From Pseudoalteromonas sp. S16_S37 (GTDB lineage: Bacteria; Pseudomonadota; Gammaproteobacteria; Enterobacterales; Alteromonadaceae): DNA of 64,000 nt. Below are positions 1 to 9,968 of this stretch, in pieces. The notes below the pieces were generated by a model. The model did no database searches. It had not been told where the DNA came from and worked only from the letters and a program-made list of their open reading frames with translations. A program made the translations under genes and the position numbers. Where the stretch lies: contig NZ_JAAUWV010000015.1 in the NCBI RefSeq assembly GCF_014694405.1, forward strand, positions 1 to 64,000. The letters run 5' to 3'. Numbering within the stretch: position 1 is the first letter of the stretch; the number at the start of each line of letters is the position of its first letter.

Positions 1-78
1 CTCAACCACGGCTAATTTAAAGCCTAGGGTATAATCTCTTTGTGTTCGTTTAATTCTTTGTTTATCTGTACTTGTCAT
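1..78 (-). CDS. IS3-family transposase OrfA, N-terminal fragment (cut by window edge)
   Basis: Reading leftwards from an ATG at 78 gives 26 uninterrupted codons to the window edge, beginning MTSTDKQRIKRTQ and continuing DYTLGFKLAVVE. A good ribosome site (AGGA, about 7 bases upstream) precedes the ATG. The Y-x-L-x-F-K-L-x-V-V-E pattern is typical of the first residues of IS3-family OrfA proteins (helix-turn-helix transposase subunit that binds the IS ends). Only the first helix is present here, so the family call is by pattern and the rest of the element must lie left of the window. Confidence 0.6.
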   Translation of the reverse strand, partial: MTSTDKQRIKRTQRDYTLGFKLAVVE

Positions 79-118
79 AATAAGTCCTAAATGTGTAAAC
101 ACATTTCAGGACGAGACA
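1..118 (-). mobile_element. Probable right-hand end of an IS3-type insertion sequence
   Basis: The OrfA start at 78 is followed outward by about 40 bp with a palindromic stretch (TGTGTAAACACA near 92-103) and then TGTCTCGTCC read on the minus strand (109-118). Short leaders ending in TGT are usual for IS ends. The exact boundary and any target duplication cannot be confirmed because the other end is outside the window. Confidence 0.4.
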
Positions 119-126
119 ATAGTCAC

Positions 127-156
127 AAAAAAGCCCGCTATAAATGCGGGCTTTTT
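127..156 (-). terminator. Rho-independent terminator of the symporter gene
   Basis: GCCCGC (133-138) and GCGGGC (146-151) form a stem with a 7-nt loop. A-runs and T-runs flank both sides, so it can act in both directions. It lies just beyond the stop codon of the symporter gene on the minus strand. Confidence 0.85.
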
Positions 157-168
157 CATATTTTGAAA

Positions 169-1494
169 TTATAATGAGGTCTTTTCTTCTAACTCTTTAG
201 CAGCATCAGGGTCGTTGAACACGTCTAAGTCGAACTCTTTTTCAGATTTAGCCACAATACAGGTAACCATACAGTCGCCCGTTACATTCACGGCCGTGCG
301 CGTCATATCGAGTAATCTGTCTACGCCGATTATGATTGCGATTCCTTCAACAGGCAGGCCTACTTGATTAAGTACCATGGCAAGCATGATGAGTCCTACA
401 CCCGGTACACCAGCGGTTCCCACAGAAGCTAACGTTGCAGTTAAAATCACCATCAAATAATCAGTAATGCTTAAATCAACGGCAAATACTTGAGCGATAA
501 ACACCGTCGCGACACCTTGCATAATAGCCGTGCCGTCCATATTAATGGTTGCTCCCAAAGGCACCGTGAAAGAGGCGACAGAGTTGTGTGCACCTAGCTT
601 TTTAGTTGCAGTTTCAAGGGTTACCGGCATGGTGGCACTTGAGCTTGAGGTGCTAAATGCAAACATACAGGCATCTTTCATTTTTAGTAAGAAAGTAATC
701 GGACTTAAGCCTGTGAGTACTTTGAGAATAATTGAGTAATTGATGAATGCATGAATAAATAGCGCGGCCAATACCACACAGAAGTATTTACCTAGGCTAA
801 CAATCAGACCCATTTCAATGGTGGTAAATAATTTTGCCATTAAGCAAAATACGCCATATGGCGCTAAATTCATTAAAAGGGTGACTAACTTCAGTACAAC
901 TACATTCAAATCATCAAACATATTTGCAACGCGCTTGCCTCGCTCTCCAGATAACGCCATAGCAATACCAAACAGCAAAGCAAACACAATAACCTGTAGC
1001 ATATTGCCTGCAGCCATCGCATTGATCGGGTTGGTTGGGAACATATTGATAATGACTTGAGCAAGCGTTGGTGCTTGTTGTGCTTCAAAGTTTGCATCTG
1101 TTGGGATGACTTGACCTTCTCCAGGAGCAACGATCAAAGCAAGCGTAATCGCGACGGTAATTGCAATTGCCGTGGTCAATAGATATAGGCCAATAGACTT
1201 ACCACCCAAACGGCCTAATTTTTTAGGGTCGCTTAAACTACATGTACCACACACTAAAGAGATAAAAACCAAAGGAACAACAAGCATCTTTAAGCTGGCG
1301 ATGAATATTTGCCCGCCGACATGAAATAAGCCATCAACTAAAAAGCTCTTAACTGGAAAGTCGAAAAGACCTAATGGAATAAGGAATTCAGCTTGACCTG
1401 AAAAAAGGGCTTGTAATGATAAACCAAGTACAATCCCAAGCACCATGCCAAGCATGATCCGAGTTGTTAAACTCATCTTATTATTTTTTTGCAT
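169..1494 (-). CDS. Dicarboxylate/amino-acid:cation symporter (DAACS/SLC1 family)
   Basis: Inner-membrane secondary transporter that takes up dicarboxylates or acidic/neutral amino acids together with Na+ or H+. At 441 aa it has the usual family length. Family signatures are all present: the serine-rich re-entrant loop (STSSSSATMPVT, around residue 280), the NMDGTA motif of TM7, a GVPG turn in the second re-entrant hairpin and DRLLDMTRTAVNVTGD in TM8. The substrate cannot be decided between glutamate/aspartate (GltP-like), C4-dicarboxylate (DctA-like) and serine/threonine (SstT-like). Two possible starts exist (Met1 and Met7); neither has a strong ribosome site. The gene is monocistronic with its own terminator. 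Confidence 0.9.
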   Translation of the reverse strand: MQKNNKMSLTTRIMLGMVLGIVLGLSLQALFSGQAEFLIPLGLFDFPVKSFLVDGLFHVGGQIFIASLKMLVVPLVFISLVCGTCSLSDPKKLGRLGGKSIGLYLLTTAIAITVAITLALIVAPGEGQVIPTDANFEAQQAPTLAQVIINMFPTNPINAMAAGNMLQVIVFALLFGIAMALSGERGKRVANMFDDLNVVVLKLVTLLMNLAPYGVFCLMAKLFTTIEMGLIVSLGKYFCVVLAALFIHAFINYSIILKVLTGLSPITFLLKMKDACMFAFSTSSSSATMPVTLETATKKLGAHNSVASFTVPLGATINMDGTAIMQGVATVFIAQVFAVDLSITDYLMVILTATLASVGTAGVPGVGLIMLAMVLNQVGLPVEGIAIIIGVDRLLDMTRTAVNVTGDCMVTCIVAKSEKEFDLDVFNDPDAAKELEEKTSL

Positions 1495-1661
1495 ATTTAA
1501 AGTTTTAACTGATTTGCGTCAATCGATCTGCATAGCCTAACAGGATGGTTAATTTTGGCAAAAAAAATCGGTGAGAAATAAGAAAAAACTGTGATTTTTT
1601 GGCACTTTCTAAGGTAGTATGAGAGAAAATTCAGCTTTAAATATGCTAGGGAGAGAGGTTG

Positions 1662-4600
1662 ATGCCTTTGATACGTTGGTTTAGCACAATCTTGCTAAGT
1701 GTGGTACTTACTGCCTGTGGTGGCGGTGGAACAATTGAAAAAACGAATAACGGTGATGGTACTTCTTCCGGTACTAATGGCGATATTACCTTCACTATTT
1801 CAGTTGCTGACGGTCAAGGTACAGCTTTTGATGAAAATTACCCAATAGCGCAAGGTCGAGCTGGTGTTGTAACGGCAAAGCTTACTCAGGGCAATCAGCC
1901 TTTAAGCGGCAAACTAATAGAATTTCAATTAAACCACTCAGGACGTCTAAGCCCTGAGGCTGGCACCGGTGCAACTAACTCTGACGGTATTGCAACTATT
2001 ACCATCGAAAGTGGCGAAAGTCGCGGCTGGGGTGAGGTTATCGCAACTTATACTCCAAGCGAAGGTGATATTGTCACTAGCAAAACTGTATTTTACTCAT
2101 CAGGAGATGAAGCGGATATAGAAGATGACAGTACCAAATTAAACATTAAAGTGCTGGCTAACTGCCCAGCAGGTTGGGAAAGTGAGCGTGATACCGTGTC
2201 GTTAGATGCGCTTGCTTCACGCTGTACTCAGACGAATAAGATCGATGCGATTGCAGAAGTTGATGTATTAGTTGGTGCATCAAGCACTAAGTCAGGTCAA
2301 GGTATTTCTGGTGCGCTAGTTAATTTATCGGCAGATATAGGAACAATATTATCTGGCGAAAAGAGCGTAACAGACAACTTTGGTTTTGCATTATTTAAAT
2401 TTCGTCCCCCGCTGCAAGGCGGAGCTGGTCAGTTAACCGCAACGTTTAATGAAGTTTCAGCCACTTTTGCGTTTACCAGTGGCGCAGAAGATTTATCGCT
2501 CAGCGTTGATAACGGTTTGAATAAAGATTCACAAGGTAATGATATAGCGCTTGGTGCCGGAGAAACTACGTTGTTAACGGTAGAAATTCGCGATCAAAAT
2601 GGCGCTTATGTTACAACCCCGTTAGATGTGGCATTTTCGTCAGGGTGCGCAGAGGGCAACAAAGCACAGGTTGATGCCAACGCAACCAGCGTAGGTGGTA
2701 TTGCTTATTCGACCTATAAGAATCTAGGGTGTGATATCGCAACGGGAGATACCGTATCGGTTACTATCTCTAAAGGGGGCAACTCGGTCACTGAGCAGGT
2801 AATCATTCCTGTGTCTCCCGCAAAACCGCAGTCAATTGAATTTGTTGACGCTACCGAGAGCTTGTTAGCGCTAAAAGGCACAGGTGGCCCGCAGCGTAAA
2901 GAGTCTTCAGAGCTTACCTTTAAGCTCATTAACAGCTTAAGTGGTGGTGCTGCAAATCAGAGAATCGATTTCAGATTAAGAGCGAAGCACAGTGACGCAA
3001 CGCTTGTTCCAAGTAGTGTACGTACTGATTCTCAAGGTGAAGCGAAAGTAATCGTGAGCGCTGGTAATGTTTCATCGAGCTTTGTTGTGCAAGCTTGTTT
3101 TATTCCTGCAGAGTTGATCCCAGCTAATAACAGCGATGAGGTTACGTGTTGGCAGGAGCGCTATGACGCCTGTAATGTGGAGGATAAGCCTGCGGGTTGT
3201 CAAACGGGGTCTATCAGTCTAGTACCTCAAGATGAAGCAATTATGTCTGTTTCAAGCCGCTTAAGTGTGACCAGTGGCTTACCTGTTAACTCAACCATGT
3301 CTTTATCGGTTGGAACACTTAATACGGAAACGCTCAGCTTTAGCAATCAAGAAGTGCCAATAACAGTTAATGTTGCCGACAGATACGGCAACTTTGTGCA
3401 CGATGGCACCAAAGTTTACATCAGCGCCGAAGGTGGAGCTGTGGGTACGGTTGATGGTACGCAATTTAATGCCGAGCTTGAGTGTGAAACAACGGATGGT
3501 CGTTGCAGTGCAACTTGGGTCAGCCAAAATATCATTCCATTTGTGACCAATAAACCGTCAAGCGATCCGCGCAGTCCAATTGATTGTAATAAGCCAAATC
3601 AGGTGGAGTGTTCAACAAATTATTGGGGCAACAGGGTTGATTCATATAACCCTAAAAAATTGTATGCGGCGAAAAAGTCATTCCTTATCGGGCAGGGCAA
3701 CTCTAACCCTTCACACCAACAAATTTTAAACGTGGGTAATAATCAAATAAATGCTTCGGTTTTAGAAAGTACTCGTAATTGTGATTTGTACTCAGCAAAC
3801 ACCTCGGCACCTTCTGAGCCCAAAGCCGCACCTTGTATTGGTGGTATTTTGAATGCGGCCAACGATCCTGAAGGTGTGCCTCTGGCAGGTCGGGCAACAT
3901 TAATCGCTATTACTGATGGTGAAGAAAACTTCAATGATGTTAACGGTAATGGCCTGTTCGATAGTAATGAATTTAGCCTTGTTTATGATGTGCCAGAAGC
4001 GTTTAGAGATGACAACGAGAACGGTAATTATGAAGGTATTAACTGTTTACCGAGCAGCACAGCTAATCCGTGCTCACCGCTTAATACCAATGCAGGTCAT
4101 TTTGAAAAGCTGTGGGATGGTAATGGCGATGGTGCTTTTACCGACAGAGACGGTAAATATAACGGACTAAGTTGTACAGTTGCACAACAAAGTTCTGGGC
4201 AGTGTACCAAGTCAATAATTGATGTATTTGACAGTGCAGAAATTATTATGTCAGGCAGTGTACCTGTTTATCGTTTTGCGATTAAAAAGGGAGCACAGCT
4301 TGGTAATAACGCGGTTGTATCTAGCTCTTGCAGTGACGTAGTTATAGGTGGGATCGTAGCGCTTGATATAGAGGCGTCAGGGTCAGATTTATACTGTGAT
4401 GTAACTGAAGTTAACTTTGGCACAAGCACGGTACAAACAATCACAAAAGCCGACATTGAATTATTTTATAGTGATGTAAATAACAACCCATTACCACAAG
4501 GTACTGAAATAGCAATTAGCGCAGATAATGGCTTATACACAGGTGTTTCTGATGTTGTAATACCCAATCTAAATATCAAAAGTGCATCAAGTATCAAGTT

Positions 4601-4718
4601 TACTATTTCACGAGAGTTGGAAGCTAACCAAAAAGAAGAAGGCGCTGTATCCTTTATATTCAATACGCCGAAGGGGGTTGTAACGGCAGTTACACTACCG
4701 ATAAAAGATGCAGGCTAA
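1662..4718 (+). CDS. Large surface lipoprotein with repeated Ig-like (Big-1/invasin-type) domains
   Basis: About 1018 aa. It begins with a lipoprotein signal peptide ending in a lipobox (VLTAC, followed by a Gly-rich linker), so it should be lipid-anchored in the outer membrane. The body shows several domains of the bacterial Ig-like 1 type, with phrases such as 'G..LSG..V.F' and 'T.S.G.A..T'. These occur around residues 50-150, 195-270, 280-390, 400-490 and 545-620. Two Asp/Gly-rich loops near residues 755-770 and 830-845 (DVNGNGLFD, DGNGDGAFTDRDG) look like calcium-binding EF-hand or dockerin-like loops. Many Cys residues suggest disulfides. ATG at 1662 is preferred over TTG at 1659 because AGGGAGAGAGG lies upstream. 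Adhesion or envelope structure is an inference; no catalytic domain is seen. Confidence 0.8.
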   Translation: MPLIRWFSTILLSVVLTACGGGGTIEKTNNGDGTSSGTNGDITFTISVADGQGTAFDENYPIAQGRAGVVTAKLTQGNQPLSGKLIEFQLNHSGRLSPEAGTGATNSDGIATITIESGESRGWGEVIATYTPSEGDIVTSKTVFYSSGDEADIEDDSTKLNIKVLANCPAGWESERDTVSLDALASRCTQTNKIDAIAEVDVLVGASSTKSGQGISGALVNLSADIGTILSGEKSVTDNFGFALFKFRPPLQGGAGQLTATFNEVSATFAFTSGAEDLSLSVDNGLNKDSQGNDIALGAGETTLLTVEIRDQNGAYVTTPLDVAFSSGCAEGNKAQVDANATSVGGIAYSTYKNLGCDIATGDTVSVTISKGGNSVTEQVIIPVSPAKPQSIEFVDATESLLALKGTGGPQRKESSELTFKLINSLSGGAANQRIDFRLRAKHSDATLVPSSVRTDSQGEAKVIVSAGNVSSSFVVQACFIPAELIPANNSDEVTCWQERYDACNVEDKPAGCQTGSISLVPQDEAIMSVSSRLSVTSGLPVNSTMSLSVGTLNTETLSFSNQEVPITVNVADRYGNFVHDGTKVYISAEGGAVGTVDGTQFNAELECETTDGRCSATWVSQNIIPFVTNKPSSDPRSPIDCNKPNQVECSTNYWGNRVDSYNPKKLYAAKKSFLIGQGNSNPSHQQILNVGNNQINASVLESTRNCDLYSANTSAPSEPKAAPCIGGILNAANDPEGVPLAGRATLIAITDGEENFNDVNGNGLFDSNEFSLVYDVPEAFRDDNENGNYEGINCLPSSTANPCSPLNTNAGHFEKLWDGNGDGAFTDRDGKYNGLSCTVAQQSSGQCTKSIIDVFDSAEIIMSGSVPVYRFAIKKGAQLGNNAVVSSSCSDVVIGGIVALDIEASGSDLYCDVTEVNFGTSTVQTITKADIELFYSDVNNNPLPQGTEIAISADNGLYTGVSDVVIPNLNIKSASSIKFTISRELEANQKEEGAVSFIFNTPKGVVTAVTLPIKDAG

Positions 4719-4730
4719 TAAATGAAACAT

Positions 4731-4760
4731 AAAAATGCCAACCTCTGGGTTGGCATTTTT
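4731..4760 (+). terminator. Rho-independent terminator after the Ig-like lipoprotein
   Basis: A perfect 13-bp inverted repeat (AAAAATGCCAACC / GGTTGGCATTTTT) with a 4-nt loop starts 12 bases after the stop codon. Confidence 0.9.
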
Positions 4761-4964
4761 GTATTGTTTCCATTATATTGCGCTGCTTAAATTTGGCTTT
4801 GTACTTTTTGCTTAAAATAGCAACAACAATTGTGTAATTAATCATTAAACAGCTAAAAGATTGTATTTAAAGCTTGTAACAATAGGTGTTTGTAGATATA
4901 CCTATAAATATTAGTCGCCCAAGACGGGCAAAAACTCAGACAAGATGGGTCAAAATAGGCAGCT

Positions 4965-7607
4965 ATGGGCAAATCGCTAGTAATTGTAGAGTCTCCCGCT
5001 AAGGCAAAAACAATTAATAAATATTTAGGTAAGGATTATATCGTCAAGTCCAGTGTTGGACATGTGCGTGACTTACCTACTTCAGGTGCAGGAAAGACAA
5101 AAGGCTTGGCAACAAAAAGTCCTGCTGAAGTCAGAAAAATGTCGCCTGAAGAAAAAGCCATATACAAAAAGAAGAAAGACTACGCTAACTTAGTCGCGCG
5201 TATGGGGATTGACCCAGAGAAAGGCTGGGAACCTCATTACGAGGTACTACCAGGTAAAGAAAAGGTAGTACAAGAGCTTAAAAAACTTGCTGAAAACGCC
5301 GACCATATCTATCTCGCAACCGATTTGGATAGAGAGGGGGAGGCCATTGCATGGCACCTTGAGCAGATCATTGGCGGAGAGCCGCAAAAGTATAAGCGCG
5401 TAGTCTTTAACGAAATCACTAAAAACGCTATCCAACAAGCATTTGAAACACCAGGGCAACTGAATACAGACATGGTGTATGCGCAACAGGCACGTCGTTT
5501 CTTAGACCGTGTTGTTGGTTTTATGGTATCCCCGCTACTTTGGCAAAAAGTCGCCAGAGGCTTATCTGCTGGGCGAGTTCAGTCCGTGGCTGTACGCTTG
5601 CTTGTTGAACGCGAAAGAGAGATCAAAGCTTTTATCCCTGAAGAATTTTGGGATATTCATGCTGATGTAACCGCTAAAAAACAACCAATTCGTTTAGAAG
5701 TGACGAAGTATCAAGGCAATGCATTTAAGCCTGTCACTGAAGAACAAGCCATGACTGCGGTCAAGGCGCTTGAACACTGTGACTATAAAGTTGTTAAGGT
5801 TGAAGAAAAGCCGAGCAAGAGTAAGCCAAGTGCACCATTTATTACGTCAACAATGCAGCAGGCAGCAAGTACCCGTTTAGGCTATGGCGTTAAAAAAACC
5901 ATGATGCTTGCACAGCGTTTGTATGAAGCGGGTTACATTACTTATATGCGTACTGACTCGACTAACTTGTCGAACGATGCGCTTGCGATGTGTCGAGACT
6001 ATATCACCGAGCAATTTGGCGATAAGTATTTACCAGCTAATCCGATTAAATACAGTGCAAAAGAAAACGCCCAAGAGGCGCACGAAGCGATCCGTCCATC
6101 TGATGTAAAAGTATTATCAGGCCATGTTGAAGGTGTAGATGCAGATGCTAAAAAGCTCTATGAGCTAATCTGGCGTCAGTTTGTTGCGTGTCAAATGACA
6201 CCTGCAGAGTACGACTTAACGACGCTAACTGTAGGTGCCCAAGACTATACGCTAAAAGCGAAAGGTCGCGTGATGCGCTTTGATGGTTGGACTAAGGTTC
6301 AGCCTTCTATTCGTAAGAAAAACGAAGAAGATCAATCTTTACCTGCTGTTGCCGTGGGTGATGTCATTGATTTAGTTGCACTTGACCCTAAACAACACTT
6401 TACTAAGCCACCGGCACGTTTTAGCGAGGCGAGCTTAGTAAAAGAGCTTGAAAAGCGTGGTATCGGTCGTCCATCAACGTACGCTTCAATCATTTCAACG
6501 ATTCAAGATAGAGGCTATGTTCGCGTTGAAAATCGTCGCTTTTTTGCTGAAAAAATGGGTGAAATCGTTACCGATCGATTAGTCGAAAACTTTAATGATT
6601 TAATGAACTTCGACTTTACTGCAAAAATGGAAAATCGACTGGATGACATCGCAGCTGGTGAACGTGTTTGGACTCAGGTTCTAGACAAGTTTTACGATAA
6701 CTTCTCTAAGCAGTTAGAGGTTGCATCCTCTGATGAAGAACATGGCGGTATGCGCCAAAATGTCATGGTTGAAACAGACATTGACTGCCCGACTTGTAAT
6801 CGTAAAATGGGTATTCGTACAGCATCGACAGGTGTGTTCTTAGGGTGTACAGGTTATAACTTGCCACCAAAAGAGCGTTGCACAACCACCATGAACTTAG
6901 TCTCAGGTGATGAGGCGATTGCAGCTGACGTTGAAGATGTTGAAACCGAAACTTTAATGCAAATGAAGCGTTGTCCGTTGTGTGAAACCGCGATGGACTC
7001 CTATCTAATAGATGAAACGCGCAAGTTGCATGTGTGTGGTAATAACCCTGCATGTAAGGGCTATGTTGTTGAAACGGGCACTTTTAAGATTAAAGGTTAT
7101 GATGGACCCATTATCGAGTGTGATAAGTGCGGCTCAGATATGGAGCTTAAGTCAGGACGCTTTGGTAAATACTTTGGATGCAGTAACGATGAGTGTAAAA
7201 ACACACGTAAACTGCTTAAAAATGGGGAACCTGCGCCACCAAAAGAAGATCCGGTGCACTTACCTGAGCTAGAGTGTGAAAAATCAGACGCGTACTTTGT
7301 ACTACGTGATGGTGCGTCTGGTATTTTCTTGGCGGCACACACCTTCCCGAAATCTCGAGAAACCCGTGCGCCAAAGGTAGCTGAACTGAAGCGTTTCAGA
7401 GATAGACTATCTCCAAAATTCTATTATCTAGCCGATGCGCCAGAAAAAGACGAAGATGGAAATTTGGCCGTTGTTCGCTATTCGCGCAAAACCAAAAGTC
7501 AGTATGTGATGACTGAGGTAGATGGTAAAGCGACTGGCTGGAAGGCTACCTATGAAAAGGGCAAATGGGTCGAAGAAAGCAAAGCGTCGAAAAAGAAAAA
7601 GGAATAA
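4965..7607 (+). CDS. topA: DNA topoisomerase I (type IA)
   Basis: Relaxes negative supercoils by transient single-strand cleavage. At 880 aa it is close to the enterobacterial enzyme. The Toprim domain starts [11 protein letters not shown] with catalytic Glu9 and has the metal-binding DLDREGE motif. The active-site tyrosine is Tyr327 in [11 protein letters not shown]. The C-terminus (from about residue 600) carries tetracysteine zinc-ribbon modules (CPTC...C, CPLCETAM...C, CDKCGSDM...C), as in E. coli TopA, which bind DNA and RNA polymerase. AGG at 4957-4959 serves as ribosome site for ATG 4965. The gene stands alone between two terminators. Confidence 0.98.
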   Translation: MGKSLVIVESPAKAKTINKYLGKDYIVKSSVGHVRDLPTSGAGKTKGLATKSPAEVRKMSPEEKAIYKKKKDYANLVARMGIDPEKGWEPHYEVLPGKEKVVQELKKLAENADHIYLATDLDREGEAIAWHLEQIIGGEPQKYKRVVFNEITKNAIQQAFETPGQLNTDMVYAQQARRFLDRVVGFMVSPLLWQKVARGLSAGRVQSVAVRLLVEREREIKAFIPEEFWDIHADVTAKKQPIRLEVTKYQGNAFKPVTEEQAMTAVKALEHCDYKVVKVEEKPSKSKPSAPFITSTMQQAASTRLGYGVKKTMMLAQRLYEAGYITYMRTDSTNLSNDALAMCRDYITEQFGDKYLPANPIKYSAKENAQEAHEAIRPSDVKVLSGHVEGVDADAKKLYELIWRQFVACQMTPAEYDLTTLTVGAQDYTLKAKGRVMRFDGWTKVQPSIRKKNEEDQSLPAVAVGDVIDLVALDPKQHFTKPPARFSEASLVKELEKRGIGRPSTYASIISTIQDRGYVRVENRRFFAEKMGEIVTDRLVENFNDLMNFDFTAKMENRLDDIAAGERVWTQVLDKFYDNFSKQLEVASSDEEHGGMRQNVMVETDIDCPTCNRKMGIRTASTGVFLGCTGYNLPPKERCTTTMNLVSGDEAIAADVEDVETETLMQMKRCPLCETAMDSYLIDETRKLHVCGNNPACKGYVVETGTFKIKGYDGPIIECDKCGSDMELKSGRFGKYFGCSNDECKNTRKLLKNGEPAPPKEDPVHLPELECEKSDAYFVLRDGASGIFLAAHTFPKSRETRAPKVAELKRFRDRLSPKFYYLADAPEKDEDGNLAVVRYSRKTKSQYVMTEVDGKATGWKATYEKGKWVEESKASKKKKE

Positions 7608-7634
7608 AAAAAGCCGGGGAAACCCGGCTTTTTA
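7606..7634 (+). terminator. Rho-independent terminator of topA
   Basis: AAGCCGGG / CCCGGCTT stem closed by a GAAA tetraloop. It is followed by a T-run and preceded by an A-run, so it may also act on the reverse-strand gene ending at 7669. Confidence 0.92.
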
Positions 7635-7668
7635 TTGAAGTATGAATGAGGTTTTACTTGTCGTTTTA

Positions 7669-7905
7669 TTAAAACTCAACGCTTGATACTGTCTGGTAAT
7701 TGCTGCTTGTAAGCTCATCGTTCACACAGTCTAAAACATATTTTTTAAGATCTTTTGCTTCCACGCCATCGTCATTTGCCCACTCTAAGCACATTTGTGT
7801 GAACTCTTGTACTAACTCTTGAGGTGCAACAGCATTTTCATCAGCTAGGCTACTTGTTGCAACGAAAGTTAAAGCTGCAACCATACCGAGTAATGTGTTT
7901 TTCAT
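7669..7905 (-). CDS. Small secreted/periplasmic protein of unknown function
   Basis: 78 aa with a clear Sec signal peptide (MKNTLLGMVAALTFVATSSLA, cut after ALA-like SLA). The mature part is about 57 residues, acidic, and has two cysteines (MCLEW and LDCVND) spaced as for one intramolecular disulfide within a helical hairpin. TAAGG lies 8 bases upstream of the ATG. I do not recognise the family. It sits alone between the topA terminator and a long non-coding stretch. Confidence 0.75.
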   Translation of the reverse strand: MKNTLLGMVAALTFVATSSLADENAVAPQELVQEFTQMCLEWANDDGVEAKDLKKYVLDCVNDELTSSNYQTVSSVEF

Positions 7906-8324
7906 TTTTTTTGCCTTAAGTTAATTGGACAAGCACTTTTTAAACTAAAAAAAACAACTTGAAAAACGAAATTATTTGCTCGTAAAGAGTTAGAATTATG
8001 ATTATTGCTTGGTATCGTTTTTTTGCATTTAACTCTATGTTGAGAAATAGAAAAGTAGCGATTTTATGTAGTTAGTAGCTTTTATAATAAGCTGATAAAA
8101 CGTTGCTAAGAGGTACCTCCTCATAGCGATAAGTAAAAAAAGTTATTTTTGATTAAAAAGAAATTGACCTCGGCGACTTTCCTGTTTATTTTCTCGCTGA
8201 TGTTTCAATAAGGGCCATACTAAGCGTCGGTTAACCCAATTAAGCAGACTTGCGCGCCTATAGCACTTATAGATAGCGCTTTTAACTCTCAACTATATAA
8301 ATCGTAATATTGGGAAAGTGTCTA
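7906..8324. other. Non-coding gap upstream of the antiporter gene
   Basis: About 420 AT-rich bases with no credible gene on either strand. A short palindrome GAGGTACCTC (about 8111-8120) sits within a larger imperfect hairpin. Lysine riboswitches are known upstream of some NhaC-type genes in gammaproteobacteria, but I could not find the conserved core here. It probably holds the promoters of the small secreted protein (leftwards) and the antiporter (rightwards). Confidence 0.5.
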
Positions 8325-9707
8325 ATGTTAGAGCCTAGTGTTATCAGTGTTATTCCACCTATTGTTGTACTCACACTTGCTGTGCTGCTTCGTCGGCCAA
8401 TACTTGCACTTGTAATTGGTGCATTGGTTGGCTTAGCGTTAATTAACCCATCAGAGATACTCGCAAAGTTTTCCGAAACCTCTTTGAAAGTCATGGCAGA
8501 TGAGACCATCGGCTGGTTAATACTTGTGTGTGGTAGCTTTGGTGCGCTGATCGCTTTATTAGTGCGCACCGGCGGGGCACTTGCATTTGGTCAAAACGCT
8601 TTAAAGCTTGCAAAAGGGCGCAAATCGTCATTACTGATGACTTACTTTTTAGGCGTAGTCATTTTTATTGATGATTACCTTAATGCGCTAACGGTTGGTG
8701 AAACGATGCGCAGGGTAACAGACAAGTTTAAAGTATCACGCGAGATGCTTGCCTATGTGGTCGACTCAACTGCAGCGCCTATTTGTGTGTTGGTGCCACT
8801 CTCTACTTGGGCGGTATTCTTTGGTGGCTTATTGGTCGACAATGGGGTCGCAGAGCAAGGACAGGGGATCAGTACTTATATTCAAGCAATACCTTATATG
8901 TTGTATGCATGGGTTGCGGTGTTGATGGTGCCACTGGTTGTATTAGGCGTTATCCCCCTTGTTGGTGCTATGAAAAAAGCAGAAGCTGCAGTTGAGAAGG
9001 GACAACCTGCGTTAGAGCAAGTGGATTTTGAGCAAGTACATACACCCGATGATTACGCCGCAAAAGCCATTGAGCATGAGTTTGAACATGCCGATGAGCA
9101 AGGTAAGTTGTACAACTTTCTTGTGCCTATCACCTTGTTAGTTGCCTTTACCGTTTACTTTGACATTGATGTTTGGAAGGGGCTACTCGCTACTCTAGCT
9201 GTGACTGTGCCATTTTATTTAGTACAAAGACTAATGACCCTTGCTCAGATGCTAGAGCAAATGATTGATGGCTTTAAGTGTATGTTGCCAGCGATAGGTA
9301 CGGTGATAGCTGCATTTATCTTTAAAGATGTCTGTGATCAGCTTATGCTACCGCGCTTTGTAATTGACTCTCTTAGTCCTTACATGACGGCTCAGTTGCT
9401 ACCTGCAATGGTATTTCTCTCAATGGCAATATTAGCCTTTGCAACTGGCTCTAGCTGGGGCATCTTTGCGGTGACAATACCGATTGTGATGCCGCTGGCT
9501 GTCGCAGTTAATGCTGATATCCCACTGGTGATTGGTGCGTTACTATCAGCCTCGTCATTTGGTAGCCAAGCGTGTTTCTATTCAGATTCAACAGTACTAG
9601 CCGCGCAAGGCTCTGGGTGTAATCTAATTAGCCACGCAGTGACACAGCTTCCTTATGCATTAATAGCCGCCGTAATCGCATTTATCGGCTTCTTGATAAT
9701 GGCGTAA
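8325..9707 (+). CDS. Na+/H+ antiporter NhaC-superfamily membrane protein
   Basis: Polytopic inner-membrane transporter of about 460 aa. Recognisable features are the FIDDYLNALTVG segment and the DSTAAPICVLVPLSTW segment in the first half, and TGSSWGIFAVTIPIVMP in the second. These mark the NhaC/YuiF-type group of ion and amino-acid antiporters. The loop around residues 215-260 is acidic and hydrophilic. The longest frame opens with TTG at 8310, but ATG at 8325 has GGGAAAG seven bases upstream and is preferred. Some family members carry lysine or other amino acids rather than Na+, so the substrate is open. Confidence 0.85.
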   Translation: MLEPSVISVIPPIVVLTLAVLLRRPILALVIGALVGLALINPSEILAKFSETSLKVMADETIGWLILVCGSFGALIALLVRTGGALAFGQNALKLAKGRKSSLLMTYFLGVVIFIDDYLNALTVGETMRRVTDKFKVSREMLAYVVDSTAAPICVLVPLSTWAVFFGGLLVDNGVAEQGQGISTYIQAIPYMLYAWVAVLMVPLVVLGVIPLVGAMKKAEAAVEKGQPALEQVDFEQVHTPDDYAAKAIEHEFEHADEQGKLYNFLVPITLLVAFTVYFDIDVWKGLLATLAVTVPFYLVQRLMTLAQMLEQMIDGFKCMLPAIGTVIAAFIFKDVCDQLMLPRFVIDSLSPYMTAQLLPAMVFLSMAILAFATGSSWGIFAVTIPIVMPLAVAVNADIPLVIGALLSASSFGSQACFYSDSTVLAAQGSGCNLISHAVTQLPYALIAAVIAFIGFLIMA

Positions 9708-9712
9708 GCGAT

Positions 9713-9740
9713 GAAAGGGCATGTTTACATGCCCTTTTTT
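9713..9740 (+). terminator. Rho-independent terminator of the antiporter gene
   Basis: An 11-bp perfect stem (AAAGGGCATGT / ACATGCCCTTT) with a 2-nt gap, followed by a T-run, directly after the stop codon. Confidence 0.9.
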
Positions 9741-9968
9741 ACAAGTGAGTATATTTGATTTGCTCATGCCAATAGCTTCTTCCCTATGCTAACCTCGGTT
9801 AAACCTTATTTTTAATAGACTGTTATATTTACGACATCAGTCGAGTGAGCGATAATGCTTTTGTGTTACGCATAATAATAAGCGCAATGTAACCAACGCC
9901 TGCCAAATATGTCCCAAGTAAAGTCTAATGGTTGGTGTTTTCTTTCGTTTTTAAAGGGGTTTTATTTA

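Noticed and set aside
7906-8324. Lysine riboswitch upstream of the NhaC-type gene
   Set aside because: Such riboswitches occur before some NhaC-type genes, but the conserved core elements could not be found in either orientation.
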